Source of the DNA: an uncultured Pelagibacteraceae bacterium
GTDB lineage: Bacteria; Pseudomonadota; Alphaproteobacteria; Pelagibacterales; Pelagibacteraceae
NCBI GenBank assembly: GCA_902538525.1
Contig: CACBFA010000002.1
Location: 62,001-126,000, forward strand
Reading direction: 5' to 3'
DNA length: 64,000 bases
Positions 36,725-47,014 of this stretch are shown piece after piece. Positions within the stretch are counted from its first letter, which is position 1. Each line of letters opens with the position of its first letter. The notes beneath the pieces are model-generated. The model worked only from the letters and a program-made list of their open reading frames with translations, searched no databases and was not told the DNA's origin. The position numbers and the translations under genes are program-made.

Positions 36725-38177
36725 TTAACCACCAGTCTGAAATATCATTTTTAAAATTAATCTTATCCTCTAATGCATAAGAAATATTAAGTATATTTTG
36801 CTCATCAAAAGGTTTTCCAATTACTTGAAGGCCTAAAGGATAATTATTTTTATCTTTACCAGCTGGTATAGAAATACCTGGTAAGCCTGCTAGATTTATT
36901 GGAACTGTAAATATATCATTTAAATACATTGATACTGGATCATTTGTTTTTTCACCAATTTTAAATGCTGAGCTTGGTGTAGATGGAGTTAAAATTGCAT
37001 CAACTTTAGAAAAGGCATCATCAAAATCTTTTTTTATTAATTTTCTTACTTTCTGCGCTTTTAGATAATAGGCATCATAGTAACCAGAAGATAAAACATA
37101 AGTTCCAATCATAATTCTTCTTTTAACTTCATCACCAAAACCTTCAGATCTAGTTTTTTCGTACATTTCTATTAAATTTTGACCAGGAGATCTAAATCCA
37201 TATTTAACACCATCATATCTTGCTAGATTTGAAGATGCTTCAGCTGGTGCAACAATATAATAAGTTGGTAATGCGTAATTAGTATGTGGAAGCGAAATAT
37301 CGATAATTTCTGCTCCGCAATCTTTTGCATGTGAGATACCATTTTTCCATAGCTGTTCAATTTCGTCAGGCATATTGTCAACTCTATATTCTTTAGGAAT
37401 ACCAATTTTCTTTCCTTTAATATCTTTTGATAATTCTTTTGAATAACAATTTCTTTTGTAATCAATTGAGGTTGAATCTTTTTGATCAAATGAAGAGATC
37501 ACCTCTAAAAGCATAGAACAGTCTCTTACATTTTTCGTCATAGGTCCTGCTTGGTCTAAAGATGAAGCAAATGCTACAATTCCATAACGAGAACAACTTC
37601 CATATGTAGGTTTAAGTCCAACAGTTCCTGTAAATGATGCTGGTTGACGAATAGATCCACCAGTATCTGTTCCAATGGTAACTGGAGTTAAATTTGCAGC
37701 GACAGCTGCAGAAGAACCTCCTGAAGATCCACCAGGGACTAAATTTTCTCCTACCGGATTTTGAACATTTCCAAAAAAACTAGTTTCATTTGAAGAGCCC
37801 ATAGCAAATTCATCACAATTAAGTTTACCAAGAAGTATTGCTCCTTGACTCCACAAATTTTGAGTAACTGTAGACTCATATGTGGGAACGAAGTTATCTA
37901 ATATTTTGCTACCTGCTGTTGTTCTAACTCCATTTGTACAAAATAAATCTTTAACAGCGATGGGAATACCTGGTAGTTTTAAATCAAAGTTAGGATTAGA
38001 ATCAAATTTCTTTGATTGATCTATTGCTTTTTCAAAATTATCCGTAACATAAACATTTAATTTTTTTGATTTTTCAGCACGGTCTATAAATGCTTTTGTA
38101 ATTTCCCCTGAAGATAGTTTTTTTTCTTTTACATTCGATGTTAATTCGAATAAACTTTGACTTGTTATATCTGACAT
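36717..38177 (-). CDS. gatA: aspartyl/glutamyl-tRNA amidotransferase subunit A
   Basis: 486 residues of the amidase-signature family. It releases ammonia from glutamine for the GatB reaction. The Ser-cisSer-Lys triad is visible: Lys in [21 protein letters not shown], cis-Ser in [16 protein letters not shown], nucleophile Ser in [15 protein letters not shown]. Full length. It shares one base with gatC upstream and 8 bases with gatB downstream. Confidence 0.96.
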   Translation of the reverse strand: MSDITSQSLFELTSNVKEKKLSSGEITKAFIDRAEKSKKLNVYVTDNFEKAIDQSKKFDSNPNFDLKLPGIPIAVKDLFCTNGVRTTAGSKILDNFVPTYESTVTQNLWSQGAILLGKLNCDEFAMGSSNETSFFGNVQNPVGENLVPGGSSGGSSAAVAANLTPVTIGTDTGGSIRQPASFTGTVGLKPTYGSCSRYGIVAFASSLDQAGPMTKNVRDCSMLLEVISSFDQKDSTSIDYKRNCYSKELSKDIKGKKIGIPKEYRVDNMPDEIEQLWKNGISHAKDCGAEIIDISLPHTNYALPTYYIVAPAEASSNLARYDGVKYGFRSPGQNLIEMYEKTRSEGFGDEVKRRIMIGTYVLSSGYYDAYYLKAQKVRKLIKKDFDDAFSKVDAILTPSTPSSAFKIGEKTNDPVSMYLNDIFTVPINLAGLPGISIPAGKDKNNYPLGLQVIGKPFDEQNILNISYALEDKINFKNDISDWWLSE

Positions 38178-38464
38178 TATTCAACAACCTTTGGTACAAC
38201 AAAAAAATCTTTATTTTCTTCAGGAGAGTTTTTTAAAATTTTTTCTCTAATATTTTCTGATTTAATTTCATCTTTTCTAAATCTTAGGGTGGTTTCAGCA
38301 ATTGATGTTAAGGCTTGAACATTATCAGTATTTAATTCATTTAATTTTTCTATAAATTCAAATATATTATTTAAGTCGCCCTTTAATTTATTAGCTTTTT
38401 CATCATCAATAGAAATTCTTGCTAATTTCGAAATGTGCTTTACTGTTTTAAGATCTATACTCAT
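38177..38464 (-). CDS. gatC: aspartyl/glutamyl-tRNA amidotransferase subunit C
   Basis: 95 residues from the ATG at 38462-38464. A longer frame to 38521 would overlap the divergent ruvX start and adds a non-conserved hydrophobic lead, so it is rejected. Conserved: [20 protein letters not shown], the [18 protein letters not shown] stretch and the LRFRKDEI tail. It links GatA and GatB. First gene of gatC-gatA-gatB. Confidence 0.92.
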   Translation of the reverse strand: MSIDLKTVKHISKLARISIDDEKANKLKGDLNNIFEFIEKLNELNTDNVQALTSIAETTLRFRKDEIKSENIREKILKNSPEENKDFFVVPKVVE

Positions 38465-38513
38465 ATGGTAAAAATATTGCCGCAAACTATCACTTAAGTA
38501 AATAATATACAAT

Positions 38514-38969
38514 ATGATCACAATTGAGGAATTTAAAAAGAAACAGCTAAATACATCTAGATTAATTGGTCTTGATTTAGGTTCAAAGAGAATTGGTGTA
38601 GCTATATGTGATGAAAATCAAAAAATTGCCACACCGCTTAAAACAATAAACAAATCCAAATTTGAAGATCTTATCAATGAATTAGAGGATATTATTAAAG
38701 AAAATAATATTAAAGGAATAATTATTGGAAATCCAATTAATATGGATGGTAGCTTAGGTAAATCCTCTCAATCAGTCAATGATGTGTCAAAAGCAATATC
38801 AAAAGAAATTAATCTTCCAATAAGTCTTTGGGATGAAAGATTATCAACAGTTGGAGCGTTTAAATTAACCGAAAATTTAGGTATTAACGTAACTAAAAGA
38901 GAAAAAAATATAGATAAAAATGCTGCTGCATTTATCTTACAGGGTGCCATAGATTTTATTAATAATTAA
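38514..38969 (+). CDS. ruvX: putative pre-16S rRNA nuclease / Holliday junction resolvase-like RuvX (YqgF)
   Basis: 151 residues with the RNase H-like fold: IGLDLGSKRIGVAICDE (first Asp), IIIGNPINMDGSLGKSSQSV and WDERLSTVGAF (Glu). The C-terminal DKNAAAFILQGAIDF supplies the last Asp. The E. coli homologue matures the 5' end of 16S rRNA. It diverges from gatC across 49 bases, the common gatC/ruvX arrangement, and is followed by pyrB. Confidence 0.9.
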   Translation: MITIEEFKKKQLNTSRLIGLDLGSKRIGVAICDENQKIATPLKTINKSKFEDLINELEDIIKENNIKGIIIGNPINMDGSLGKSSQSVNDVSKAISKEINLPISLWDERLSTVGAFKLTENLGINVTKREKNIDKNAAAFILQGAIDFINN

Positions 38970-39011
38970 TACTTGCATTAATCAACCTTTGTGGCTATAG
39001 AGTTGGTTTTA

Positions 39012-39950
39012 ATGGCAACTAAAACCAAAGCTATTAAAATTTCTCAAAAACATCTCCTAGGTATTCAAGATTTATCAATAAATGATGTTAATTTAATCTT
39101 AAAAGAAGCTGAAAAATTTATTGAATTAAACAAAAGCAAAAATAAAAAATTAGATTTACTTAAGGGGAAAACTCAAATTAACCTCTTTTTTGAACCATCA
39201 ACAAGAACACAAAGCTCATTTGAGCTAGCAGGAAAAAGATTAGGTGCAGATGTTATGTCAATGAATATAACAAACTCAGCAATTAAAAAAGGTGAAACGT
39301 TAATAGATACTGCAATGACATTAAATGCAATGCATCCTGATATAATAGTTATTAGACATCAAGATTCAGGAGCTTGTAATCTTTTATCTCAAAAAGTTAA
39401 TTGTGCTGTTTTAAATGCTGGTGATGGAAGGAGAGAGCACCCTACCCAAGCATTACTTGATGCATTAACTATATTGAATAGGAAAAAAAAAATTCAAGGA
39501 TTAAAGGTTGCAATTTGTGGAGATATTCTGCATTCAAGAGTAGCAAGATCTAATATTTACCTGCTAAACATGTTGGGTGCCGAAGTTAATATTGTAGCTC
39601 CTTCAAACCTTTTACCAAAAGATATAGAAAAATTTGGGGTTAATATTTTTTCAAATATGAAGAAAGGTGTAAAAGATTGCGACATAGTAATGATGCTTAG
39701 ACTTCAAAATGAAAGAATGAGTAGTTCATTCCTGTCATCTAATAGAGAGTACTATGAATACTATGGACTAACACAGGATAAATTAGAATATGCAAAATCA
39801 GATTCAATTATTATGCATCCTGGTCCAATGAACCGCGGTATTGAAATTGATACAAAACTAGCTGATGACACCAATATGAGTGTTGTAAAAGAACAAGTTG
39901 AATTAGGTGTTGCGATAAGAATGGCATGTTTAAAAATTTTTTGTGAATGA
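39012..39950 (+). CDS. pyrB: aspartate carbamoyltransferase catalytic subunit
   Basis: 312 residues from the ATG at 39012; an in-frame GTG at 38991 would add seven residues. Carbamoyl-phosphate loop [47 protein letters not shown] and [12 protein letters not shown] are all present. It catalyses the first committed pyrimidine step. It overlaps the following dihydroorotase-like gene by ATGA; in bacteria with a class A-type ATCase that neighbour is a structural partner. Confidence 0.95.
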   Translation: MATKTKAIKISQKHLLGIQDLSINDVNLILKEAEKFIELNKSKNKKLDLLKGKTQINLFFEPSTRTQSSFELAGKRLGADVMSMNITNSAIKKGETLIDTAMTLNAMHPDIIVIRHQDSGACNLLSQKVNCAVLNAGDGRREHPTQALLDALTILNRKKKIQGLKVAICGDILHSRVARSNIYLLNMLGAEVNIVAPSNLLPKDIEKFGVNIFSNMKKGVKDCDIVMMLRLQNERMSSSFLSSNREYYEYYGLTQDKLEYAKSDSIIMHPGPMNRGIEIDTKLADDTNMSVVKEQVELGVAIRMACLKIFCE

Positions 39951-41236
39951 TGAAAAAGAAATACTTTATTAACGCAAATATTATTGATCCTCATAACAAC
40001 ATAAGTGAGATGGGAGGATTAATAATAGGTGAAGATGGAAAAATTGAAGGTGTTGGAAAAAAGGTGAATAAAAACAACATTCCTAGTAGAGAAAAAGTTA
40101 TTGATTTAAAAGAGAATTATATTTTCCCAGGTATAGTTGATATGAGAGTATTTGTGGGTGAACCAGGTTATGAATATAAAGAAAATTTCAGAACTTTGAG
40201 CAATGCTGCATTATCCGGGGGAGTAACCTCAGTTGTAACAATGCCTAATACTGATCCAATAATCGACAACGTTTCAATAGTAGATTTTTTAAAAAGACGA
40301 GGCAGAGATAAATCAAAAATAAATATATTTCCCACAGCATCTCTAACGAAGGGTACTGAAGGTACAAATATGACAGAGTTTGGTCTTCTGCAAAGTAAAG
40401 GGATAATAGCATTTACAGATGGAATTAGAACAATTCAGAATACAAGAGTTATGTCCAGAATAATGAATTCAGCAAAAGATTTAGGATCTTTAATAATGCA
40501 ACATGCGGAAGATCAAGAATTAGCTGAAAATGGCATGATAAATGATGGAATAATTTCGACAAAACTTGGTTTGCAAGGTATCCCAGAAATAGCTGAACTA
40601 ATAATTATAGAGAGAGATTTAACATTATTAGAAGAATATAATTGTCGTTATCACATTTCTCAGATTTCATCAGGAAAAGCAGTTGAAATTATCAGAGATA
40701 GAAAAGATAAAGTAAGATTTTCCTGTGGGGTATCAATAAATAATTTATCTTTAAATGAAAATGATATTGGTGACTTTAGAACTTTTTTAAAATTGTCTCC
40801 GCCACTCAGGACTGAAGACGACAGATTAAGTTTAGTGCAAGGATTAAATGATGGTACAATCGATGTAATAGTTTCAGATCACAAACCTGAAGATGAAGAG
40901 CAAAAAAGATTAACATTTGCTCAAGCCGCAACAGGGGCAACTGGTATTGAAACGTTATTATCTTTGTCATTAGAATTATATCACAATGGATCTGTAAAAC
41001 TTGAAAAAATTATTGCTGCATTAACCTCCAATCCATCAAAAATTTTGAAAATTAATAAAGGTAATTTATCTGTAGGTAATGATGCAGATTTCTGTATTGT
41101 GGATATAAATAAACCTTGGATAGTAAAGCAAGAAAATTTGGTTTCTAAATCAAAAAATACGTCAATTGAAAATAAGAGATTACAAGGAAAAGTAACCAAT
41201 ACATTCGTAAAAGGACAAGAGCTTTACAATATTTAA
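39947..41236 (+). CDS. dihydroorotase-like protein lacking the metal His-x-His (PyrC'/PyrX type)
   Basis: 429 residues of the amidohydrolase superfamily, aligning end to end with long-type dihydroorotase ([33 protein letters not shown]). The essential metal-binding HxH after VDM is replaced by Arg67-Val-Phe69 ([11 protein letters not shown]), and the late DHAPH motif reads DHKPE. Dihydroorotase activity is therefore unlikely. Such inactive PyrC' subunits are known to assemble with PyrB (for example in Pseudomonas), and the 4-base overlap with pyrB fits that role. An active dihydroorotase should be encoded elsewhere. Confidence 0.88.
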   Translation: MMKKKYFINANIIDPHNNISEMGGLIIGEDGKIEGVGKKVNKNNIPSREKVIDLKENYIFPGIVDMRVFVGEPGYEYKENFRTLSNAALSGGVTSVVTMPNTDPIIDNVSIVDFLKRRGRDKSKINIFPTASLTKGTEGTNMTEFGLLQSKGIIAFTDGIRTIQNTRVMSRIMNSAKDLGSLIMQHAEDQELAENGMINDGIISTKLGLQGIPEIAELIIIERDLTLLEEYNCRYHISQISSGKAVEIIRDRKDKVRFSCGVSINNLSLNENDIGDFRTFLKLSPPLRTEDDRLSLVQGLNDGTIDVIVSDHKPEDEEQKRLTFAQAATGATGIETLLSLSLELYHNGSVKLEKIIAALTSNPSKILKINKGNLSVGNDADFCIVDINKPWIVKQENLVSKSKNTSIENKRLQGKVTNTFVKGQELYNI

Positions 41237-41809
41237 ATGGAAATATTTATTTTATCACTTTTATCATATTTATTAGGTTCTATTCCTTTTGGTTTTTTAT
41301 TAACAAAAATTTTTTTAAAAAAAGACATAAGAGAAACAGGATCGGGTAATATAGGCGCCACCAATGTATTAAGAACTGGCAATAAATTTTTAGGTTACTC
41401 AACTTTATTACTAGACATTTTAAAAGCGGTTTTGCCAATAATTTATGTTAAGTTAAATTATCCAGAATTTATTTACATTTGTTCATTATCTGTTTTTTTA
41501 GGACATGTTTTTCCAATATGGTTAAAATTTAAAGGTGGTAAGGGTGTTGCAACATATGTTGGAATGTTGATTATTTTAAATTATTTTTTGGGTATTGTTT
41601 TTGGTATTGTTTGGGTAATTACATATTTAATTTCTAAATACTCATCATTAGGATCAATTCTTGGATCATTAAGTGTTCCTATTTTTATATTTTTTTATAG
41701 TAATGATAACATTATGTTTTACTTCATAATGTTTATTTTAATTTTTTACACTCATAGAGAAAACGTTAAACGCTTGATAAATAAAGAAGAAACTAAGACA
41801 AAAATTTAA
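41237..41809 (+). CDS. plsY: acyl-phosphate:glycerol-3-phosphate acyltransferase PlsY
   Basis: 190-residue membrane protein with five hydrophobic segments. Conserved loops: LLGSIPFGFLLTK, GSGNIGATNVLRTG and WLKFKGGKGVATYVG, with THRENVKRL near the C-terminus. It transfers the acyl group from acyl-phosphate (made by PlsX, 4958-5965) to glycerol 3-phosphate at the inner membrane. It starts on the base after the pyrC' stop. Confidence 0.94.
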   Translation: MEIFILSLLSYLLGSIPFGFLLTKIFLKKDIRETGSGNIGATNVLRTGNKFLGYSTLLLDILKAVLPIIYVKLNYPEFIYICSLSVFLGHVFPIWLKFKGGKGVATYVGMLIILNYFLGIVFGIVWVITYLISKYSSLGSILGSLSVPIFIFFYSNDNIMFYFIMFILIFYTHRENVKRLINKEETKTKI

Positions 41810-41813
41810 TAAT

Positions 41814-41829
41814 TTGACAGTTTAACTGT
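41814..41829 (+). promoter_or_regulatory. topA promoter/operator candidate
   Basis: An exact -35 hexamer TTGACA (41814-41819) overlaps a perfect 6-1-6 inverted repeat ACAGTT-T-AACTGT (41817-41829), about 20 bases before the topA ATG at 41850. The best downstream -10 (TACGTT, 16 bases on) is poor. The repeat's position next to the -35 suggests an operator; the arms are too close for a terminator hairpin. Confidence 0.4.
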
Positions 41830-41849
41830 TTTAAGTACGTTCTCTAAAT

Positions 41850-44417
41850 ATGAATCTAGTAATTGTTGAAAGTCCAGCAAAAGCAAAAACAATTAATAAA
41901 TATTTAGGATCAGATTATACAGTTCTTGCAAGCTATGGACATATAAGAGATCTGCCTTCGAAAAATGGTTCTGTTGATCCTGAAAATGATTTTAAAATGA
42001 TTTGGGAAGTAGATAGTTTTTCAAAAAAATATTTAAAAGAAATTACAGATAGTGCTAAAGATTCAAAAAAAATTATTCTAGCTACTGACCCTGACCGAGA
42101 AGGTGAAGCAATAGCTTGGCATGTAAAAGAGTTTCTTGAAGAAAAAAAATTATTAAAAGATAAAGAAGTTGAAAGAGTTGTTTTCAACGAAATAACAAAA
42201 AAAGCAGTTACAAATGGAATAGATAATCCAAGAAAAATAGAGCCACATTTAGTTGATGCTTATATGGCAAGAAGAGCTCTAGATTATCTAGTAGGTTTTA
42301 ATATCTCCCCCATTCTATGGACAAAATTACCAGGTTCTAAATCTGCTGGTCGAGTTCAGTCTGTAGCTCTAAGACTTTTAACCGAAAGAGAACAGGAAAT
42401 AGAAGTTTTTCAACCTAAAGAATTTTGGACTTTAAATATAATTTTTAAAAATAACAAAAATGAAAAAATAAATACAACTATTTCACAATTAGATGGAAAT
42501 AAGGTTGAGAAATTTTCATTTAAAAACAAACAAGATATTAACGACGCTTTATCAAAAATAAAAAATAAAAAATATAATATAACAGATATAAGTTCAAAAA
42601 CTTATAACAGAAATCCATCAGGACCTTTTACTACATCGACATTACAACAAACAGCATCGAGTAAACTTGGTTTTGGAGCATCAAGGACAATGCAAATTGC
42701 TCAAAGACTATATCAAGGAATTGATATTGAAGGTGAAACCGTAGGATTAATTACTTATATGAGAACAGATGGAACTAATATTTCAAAAGATGCGATAACA
42801 TCTTTCAGAGATTTTATAATGCAGAATTATGGTGATAAATATTTACCTGAACAACCTCTAAATTATAGTGGCAAAAAAGCAAAGAATGCTCAAGAAGCTC
42901 ACGAAGCTATACGTCCAACAGAAATAATTCGAAAACCAGAAGATATGAAAAAATACTTAAGTACTGATCAATATAAACTTTATAATTTAATATGGTCTAG
43001 ATCTTTATCATCACAAATGCAGTCAGCCAAATTTGATAGAAAAACTATTACCATCAACTCAGATGATGATAAAAATATATTCAAAGCTAGTGGTTCAACA
43101 TTAAAATTTGATGGTTTCCTTAAACTATATAAGATCGATGAAAATGATGATGACAATGAAAATATTTTGCCAGATGTTGAAAAAGGTGATGTAATTTTTG
43201 AAGATCATATTGATGAACAGCACTATACACAACCACCACCTAGATATTCAGAGGCAAGTCTAGTTAAAAAATTAGAGGAGCTAGGAATTGGAAGACCATC
43301 TACTTATGCAAGTATTATTTCAGTAATAGCTAATAGAGGTTATGCTGACATAAATAATAAAAGATTTTTCCCAACTGATAGAGGGAAATTACTTTCTGCG
43401 TTTTTAGAAAAATTATTTACCAAATATGTTGATTATGATTTTACTGCAAAATTAGAAGATCAATTAGATGATATAACTTCAGGTAAAGAAAATTGGATAA
43501 AAGTTTTAGAGAATTTTTGGAAAGACTTTAATTCTAATGTTTCAGGTGTGAAAGAAAAAAGAACCAGAGAAGTATTAGACCTATTAAATGAAAGTCTTGG
43601 ATCACTAATATTTGAGGTCGATAAGGATGGAAATATTGATAGAAAATGCAAGCTTTGTGAATCTGGGCAATTAAGTTTAAAAAATAGTTTTAGAGGTGGT
43701 GCTTTTATTGGGTGTTCAAATTATCCAGACTGCAAATTTACAAGACCACTATCAAAATCTAAAGCAGCACAACAATTGACACTAGCAGAACCTAAATTCA
43801 TTGGAAAAAATGATAAAGGTAAAGATATTTATCTTAAAAATGGAAGATTTGGCCCATATTTGCAATTTGAAAAAGAAGTCATAGAGGAAGATGAAAAAAC
43901 TAAAAAGAAAAAAAGAAAATTAAAGAAAGAAGAAAATAATTTAAAAAATGTTTCTATCCCTAAAGGAATTGAGATTGAAAATCTTGATTTAGAAAAGGCA
44001 AAATACTTATGCTCATTACCATTAAGTTTAGGTAAAAATCCTGAAAATGATAAGGATATTACTGTGAATGTTGGAAGATTTGGTCCTTACCTTAAATGTG
44101 AAAATAAATCTGCTAGGCTAGAAAATGTGGACGAATTATTCACAATTGGATTAAATAGAGCTGTTACATTAATTGCTGAAGCTAAACCAGGAAGAATTTC
44201 ATCATCTATGATAAAAGATTTAGGAGAGCACCCTGAAGATAAAAAGCCAGTTAGAGTCATGAAAGGTCAGTATGGACCTTACATTAAATACAAATCTTTA
44301 AACGCGACTATACCTGAAGAAAAAGATCCTGTTGAATTAACTATGGAAGAAGCATTAATTTTAATTGAGAAAAGAAAAGAATACGATAGAAATAAAAAGA
44401 AAAAGAAAGGCAAATAA
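41850..44417 (+). CDS. topA: DNA topoisomerase I
   Basis: 855 residues, type IA topoisomerase that relaxes negative supercoils. Toprim domain IVESPAKAKTINKYLG and DPDREGEAIAWHV, active-site Tyr in LITYMRTDGT, and EAHEAIRPTE are present. After the core there is one four-cysteine zinc ribbon (CKLCESGQLSL with SNYPDCKF, about residues 605-635), then alphaproteobacterial-type basic repeats (KNGRFGPYLQ, VGRFGPYLKC, KGQYGPYIKY) and a Lys tail. It shares one base with the following gene. Confidence 0.95.
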   Translation: MNLVIVESPAKAKTINKYLGSDYTVLASYGHIRDLPSKNGSVDPENDFKMIWEVDSFSKKYLKEITDSAKDSKKIILATDPDREGEAIAWHVKEFLEEKKLLKDKEVERVVFNEITKKAVTNGIDNPRKIEPHLVDAYMARRALDYLVGFNISPILWTKLPGSKSAGRVQSVALRLLTEREQEIEVFQPKEFWTLNIIFKNNKNEKINTTISQLDGNKVEKFSFKNKQDINDALSKIKNKKYNITDISSKTYNRNPSGPFTTSTLQQTASSKLGFGASRTMQIAQRLYQGIDIEGETVGLITYMRTDGTNISKDAITSFRDFIMQNYGDKYLPEQPLNYSGKKAKNAQEAHEAIRPTEIIRKPEDMKKYLSTDQYKLYNLIWSRSLSSQMQSAKFDRKTITINSDDDKNIFKASGSTLKFDGFLKLYKIDENDDDNENILPDVEKGDVIFEDHIDEQHYTQPPPRYSEASLVKKLEELGIGRPSTYASIISVIANRGYADINNKRFFPTDRGKLLSAFLEKLFTKYVDYDFTAKLEDQLDDITSGKENWIKVLENFWKDFNSNVSGVKEKRTREVLDLLNESLGSLIFEVDKDGNIDRKCKLCESGQLSLKNSFRGGAFIGCSNYPDCKFTRPLSKSKAAQQLTLAEPKFIGKNDKGKDIYLKNGRFGPYLQFEKEVIEEDEKTKKKKRKLKKEENNLKNVSIPKGIEIENLDLEKAKYLCSLPLSLGKNPENDKDITVNVGRFGPYLKCENKSARLENVDELFTIGLNRAVTLIAEAKPGRISSSMIKDLGEHPEDKKPVRVMKGQYGPYIKYKSLNATIPEEKDPVELTMEEALILIEKRKEYDRNKKKKKGK

Positions 44418-44878
44418 TGTCAGCAGATGAAAATTTAAAGAATTTAAATATCAAATTACCAAAAGCTAATGATCCTGTTGGATCATATGCTGCTACAAGA
44501 ATATCTGGAAATTTACTATACATATCTGGTCAAATATCAATTGATGAGAATGGAAAATTAATTAAGGGAAAGCTTGGAAAAGACTATAATACCGAACAAG
44601 GTTATGAGGCAGCTAAAAGATGTGCATTAAGCATAATATCTCAAGCAAAAAAATCATGTGGTGATGATTTATCCAAAATTAAATCATGTTTGAAACTTAC
44701 TGGATATGTTAATTCTACTGATGATTTTACTGAGCAGCCAAAAGTCATAAATGGAGCCTCAGATCTAATAAAAAGTGTATTTGATGAAGCTGGCTCACAC
44801 GCAAGAGCTGCTGTCAGCACTAATAGCCTTCCATTGGGTGTTGCAGTTGAAGTTGATGCAATATTTGATCTTAATTAA
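44417..44878 (+). CDS. RidA-family (YjgF/YER057c/UK114) protein
   Basis: 153 residues, the longer RidA-like subtype. YAATRISGNLLYISGQISID at the N-terminal side, and the C-terminal SHARAAVSTNSLPLGVAVEVDAIF includes the Arg that in RidA proteins contacts the imine/carboxylate substrate. RidA enzymes hydrolyse reactive enamines and imines from PLP enzymes; this paralogue group is not well characterised. It follows topA with a one-base overlap, a slot where relatives often carry rnr. Its stop abuts the ugd stop. Confidence 0.82.
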   Translation: MSADENLKNLNIKLPKANDPVGSYAATRISGNLLYISGQISIDENGKLIKGKLGKDYNTEQGYEAAKRCALSIISQAKKSCGDDLSKIKSCLKLTGYVNSTDDFTEQPKVINGASDLIKSVFDEAGSHARAAVSTNSLPLGVAVEVDAIFDLN

Positions 44879-46168
44879 TTATCTACCAATACTAAAATAA
44901 TTTATTTTATTTTTTTTCATTTCAGAAGTTGAGTAAAGACTTCTCATATCAAAAACTTTAAAATTTCTTTTTTTTGTAATTTTTTTAAAGTTTAGTTGCT
45001 TAAATTCATTCCATTCTGTATGGATAATTATTAAATCTGCGCTTTTACAAGCATCTTTTATATTTTCAAAAAAATTTATGTTTTTGGATTGAAATTCTTT
45101 TTTTTTTCCAGTTGGTTCGTAATAATTTATATGTGCACCCTTCCTTATCAAAGATGGTATCATTTTTAATGAAGAGGACTCTCTCATGTCATCTGTACCT
45201 GGTTTAAAGGTAACACCCAAAAATGTAATATTTTTATTTTTAATTTTGTTATTCATTATTTTGCTAATTTTATTTAATAATAAATTAGTTCTTTTATCAT
45301 TTGAATTAATTACTGATTTTACAACTGAAAGATTTGTATTAAACATTCTACCAGTTGAAACGAGTGCCCTTGTATCCTTTGGAAAACATGATCCACCATA
45401 AGCTGGGCCGGCACGTAGAAATCTACTTCCAATTCTTTCATCTAAACCCATGCCTATCGCGACTTCTTTTACATCTATGTTTGATTTTTCACATAAATTA
45501 GCTATTTCATTAATAAATGTTATTTTAGTTGCTAAAAAAGCGTTTGATGCATATTTAATTAATTCAGCTGACCTTCTAGAAGTATGAAAATATCTTCCAC
45601 CCTTTTTAATTAAAGGAAGATATAATTTTTTCATAATTTTATTTGCTTTGTTGCTGCTGGTACCTATTACTACTCTATCTGGAAATTGGAAATCTCTAAT
45701 AGCCTCACCTTCTCTTAAAAATTCAGGGTTTGACACAACATCAAATTTATTTTTATTTTTATTTGATTTTAAGATTTTAGTAATTTTATCACCAGTGGTA
45801 ACTGGTACTGTAGATTTAGTGACAATTATTTTATACTTATTAAGATTAGATTTTATAGTTTTAATAACATTAAATACATATTTTAAGTCAGCTTTATTAT
45901 TTTTTGTAGGAGTTCCAACGCAAATAAAAATAACATCTGATTTTTTTATTGAGCTAGAAATATCTGTTGAAAAAAAAAGTCTCTTTTTTTTTAAATTTCT
46001 TACAACCAATTCTTGTAGACCAGGTTCATAAATTGGAATTATTCCTTTATTTAATTTTTCTATAATTTCTTTATTAATATCAACACAAGTAACTGTATTA
46101 CCTAAATCTGAGAAACAGGCACCACTCACCAATCCAACATAACCAGATCCTATCATGCAAATTTTCAT
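44879..46168 (-). CDS. ugd: UDP-glucose 6-dehydrogenase
   Basis: 429 residues. It oxidises UDP-glucose twice to UDP-glucuronate. N-terminal NAD motif MIGSGYVGLVSGACFSDLG, IFICVGTPT, STVPVTTGDKI, NPEFLREGEAI and the catalytic Cys in GPAYGGSCFPKDTRAL are present, then the C-terminal FKPGTDDMRESSSL. It overlaps galU by 4 bases; together they make UDP-glucuronate for envelope polysaccharide. I see no glycosyltransferases nearby. Confidence 0.93.
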   Translation of the reverse strand: MKICMIGSGYVGLVSGACFSDLGNTVTCVDINKEIIEKLNKGIIPIYEPGLQELVVRNLKKKRLFFSTDISSSIKKSDVIFICVGTPTKNNKADLKYVFNVIKTIKSNLNKYKIIVTKSTVPVTTGDKITKILKSNKNKNKFDVVSNPEFLREGEAIRDFQFPDRVVIGTSSNKANKIMKKLYLPLIKKGGRYFHTSRRSAELIKYASNAFLATKITFINEIANLCEKSNIDVKEVAIGMGLDERIGSRFLRAGPAYGGSCFPKDTRALVSTGRMFNTNLSVVKSVINSNDKRTNLLLNKISKIMNNKIKNKNITFLGVTFKPGTDDMRESSSLKMIPSLIRKGAHINYYEPTGKKKEFQSKNINFFENIKDACKSADLIIIHTEWNEFKQLNFKKITKKRNFKVFDMRSLYSTSEMKKNKINYFSIGR

Positions 46169-46980
46169 AATTTAAAAATCTCAATCCCTGATTTAATAAA
46201 ACCATTCATAGAGCCACAATCTAAATATTTGCCCTTAAATTTATGGCCAATAAATAAATTTTGATCTAATATCATTCTTCTTATTGCATCTGTAATATGT
46301 ATTTCACCATCTTTACCTTTTGCTTGATTTTTTAAATAAGTAAAAATTTTTTTGGACAATATATATCTACCTATAACAGCATTATTAGAAGGAGCATTTA
46401 GTAGATCTGGTTTTTCAATAACATCAGATATTTTAAAGTTAAATTTATCAAGTTTTTTATCTACAGAATAAATGCCCCAACGATTAACAGTATTTTTATT
46501 AACATTCATACTTGCCATAACAGAACAATTATATTTTTTATGAGCTTTGATCATTGCTTTTGAACAGTTTGTTTTCATTATTAAATCATCAGCGAATAAC
46601 ATTAAAAAATATTTACTTTTTATATATTTCTTTGCTTTAAGTACTGCATCTCCAGTACCCATTGGTTTATTTTGGTAAACAAATTTAATTTTTTTTTTAA
46701 AGAAAAGAATTTTTTTATATTCTTTAATTATTCTTGGATCATTCTTTTTTTTTATTATTGAACGGTAAAAACTATCATTATTAAAATATTTTTTTATTAT
46801 TTCTTTTTTTTTAGAAATGACAAAAATAATTTCATTTACTCCAGCATTTATGCATTCATCTAGAATATACTCAATTCCTGGTTTACCATTCATAGGGAGC
46901 AATTCTTTTGGAAAAACACTTGTCAAAGGTAACAAACGTGTACCTAATCCAGCAAGAGGAATTATAGCTTGTTTAATCAT
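46165..46980 (-). CDS. galU: UTP-glucose-1-phosphate uridylyltransferase
   Basis: 271 residues, nucleotidyltransferase fold. IIPLAGLGTRLLPLTSVFPKELLPM carries the nucleotide-binding signature. GKPGIEYILDECINAGVNEIIFV, QNKPMGTGDAV, LMLFADDLI (Mg2+ Asp) and GKDGEIHITDAIR follow. It supplies UDP-glucose to Ugd, encoded directly downstream with a 4-base overlap. It diverges from panC across 34 bases. Confidence 0.93.
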   Translation of the reverse strand: MIKQAIIPLAGLGTRLLPLTSVFPKELLPMNGKPGIEYILDECINAGVNEIIFVISKKKEIIKKYFNNDSFYRSIIKKKNDPRIIKEYKKILFFKKKIKFVYQNKPMGTGDAVLKAKKYIKSKYFLMLFADDLIMKTNCSKAMIKAHKKYNCSVMASMNVNKNTVNRWGIYSVDKKLDKFNFKISDVIEKPDLLNAPSNNAVIGRYILSKKIFTYLKNQAKGKDGEIHITDAIRRMILDQNLFIGHKFKGKYLDCGSMNGFIKSGIEIFKL

Positions 46981-47000
46981 TAAGATGTTTTACTTATAAT
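46972..47000 (+). promoter_or_regulatory. panC promoter candidate
   Basis: An exact TATAAT at 46995-47000 lies 14 bases before the panC ATG at 47015, with a weak TTTAAT at 46972-46977 as -35 (17-base spacer, inside galU). The predicted transcript would have a leader of only about 8 bases, in keeping with the absence of a ribosome binding site. Confidence 0.4.
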
Positions 47001-47014
47001 CATATTTATTAAAA

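Noticed and set aside
38465..38521. Extended gatC start with a hydrophobic lead
   Set aside because: It would overlap the divergent ruvX start, and GatC proteins begin near the [12 protein letters not shown] stretch.
45648..46031. 127-residue plus-strand ORF inside ugd
   Set aside because: Antisense shadow of the conserved UDP-glucose dehydrogenase frame, with no recognisable domain.
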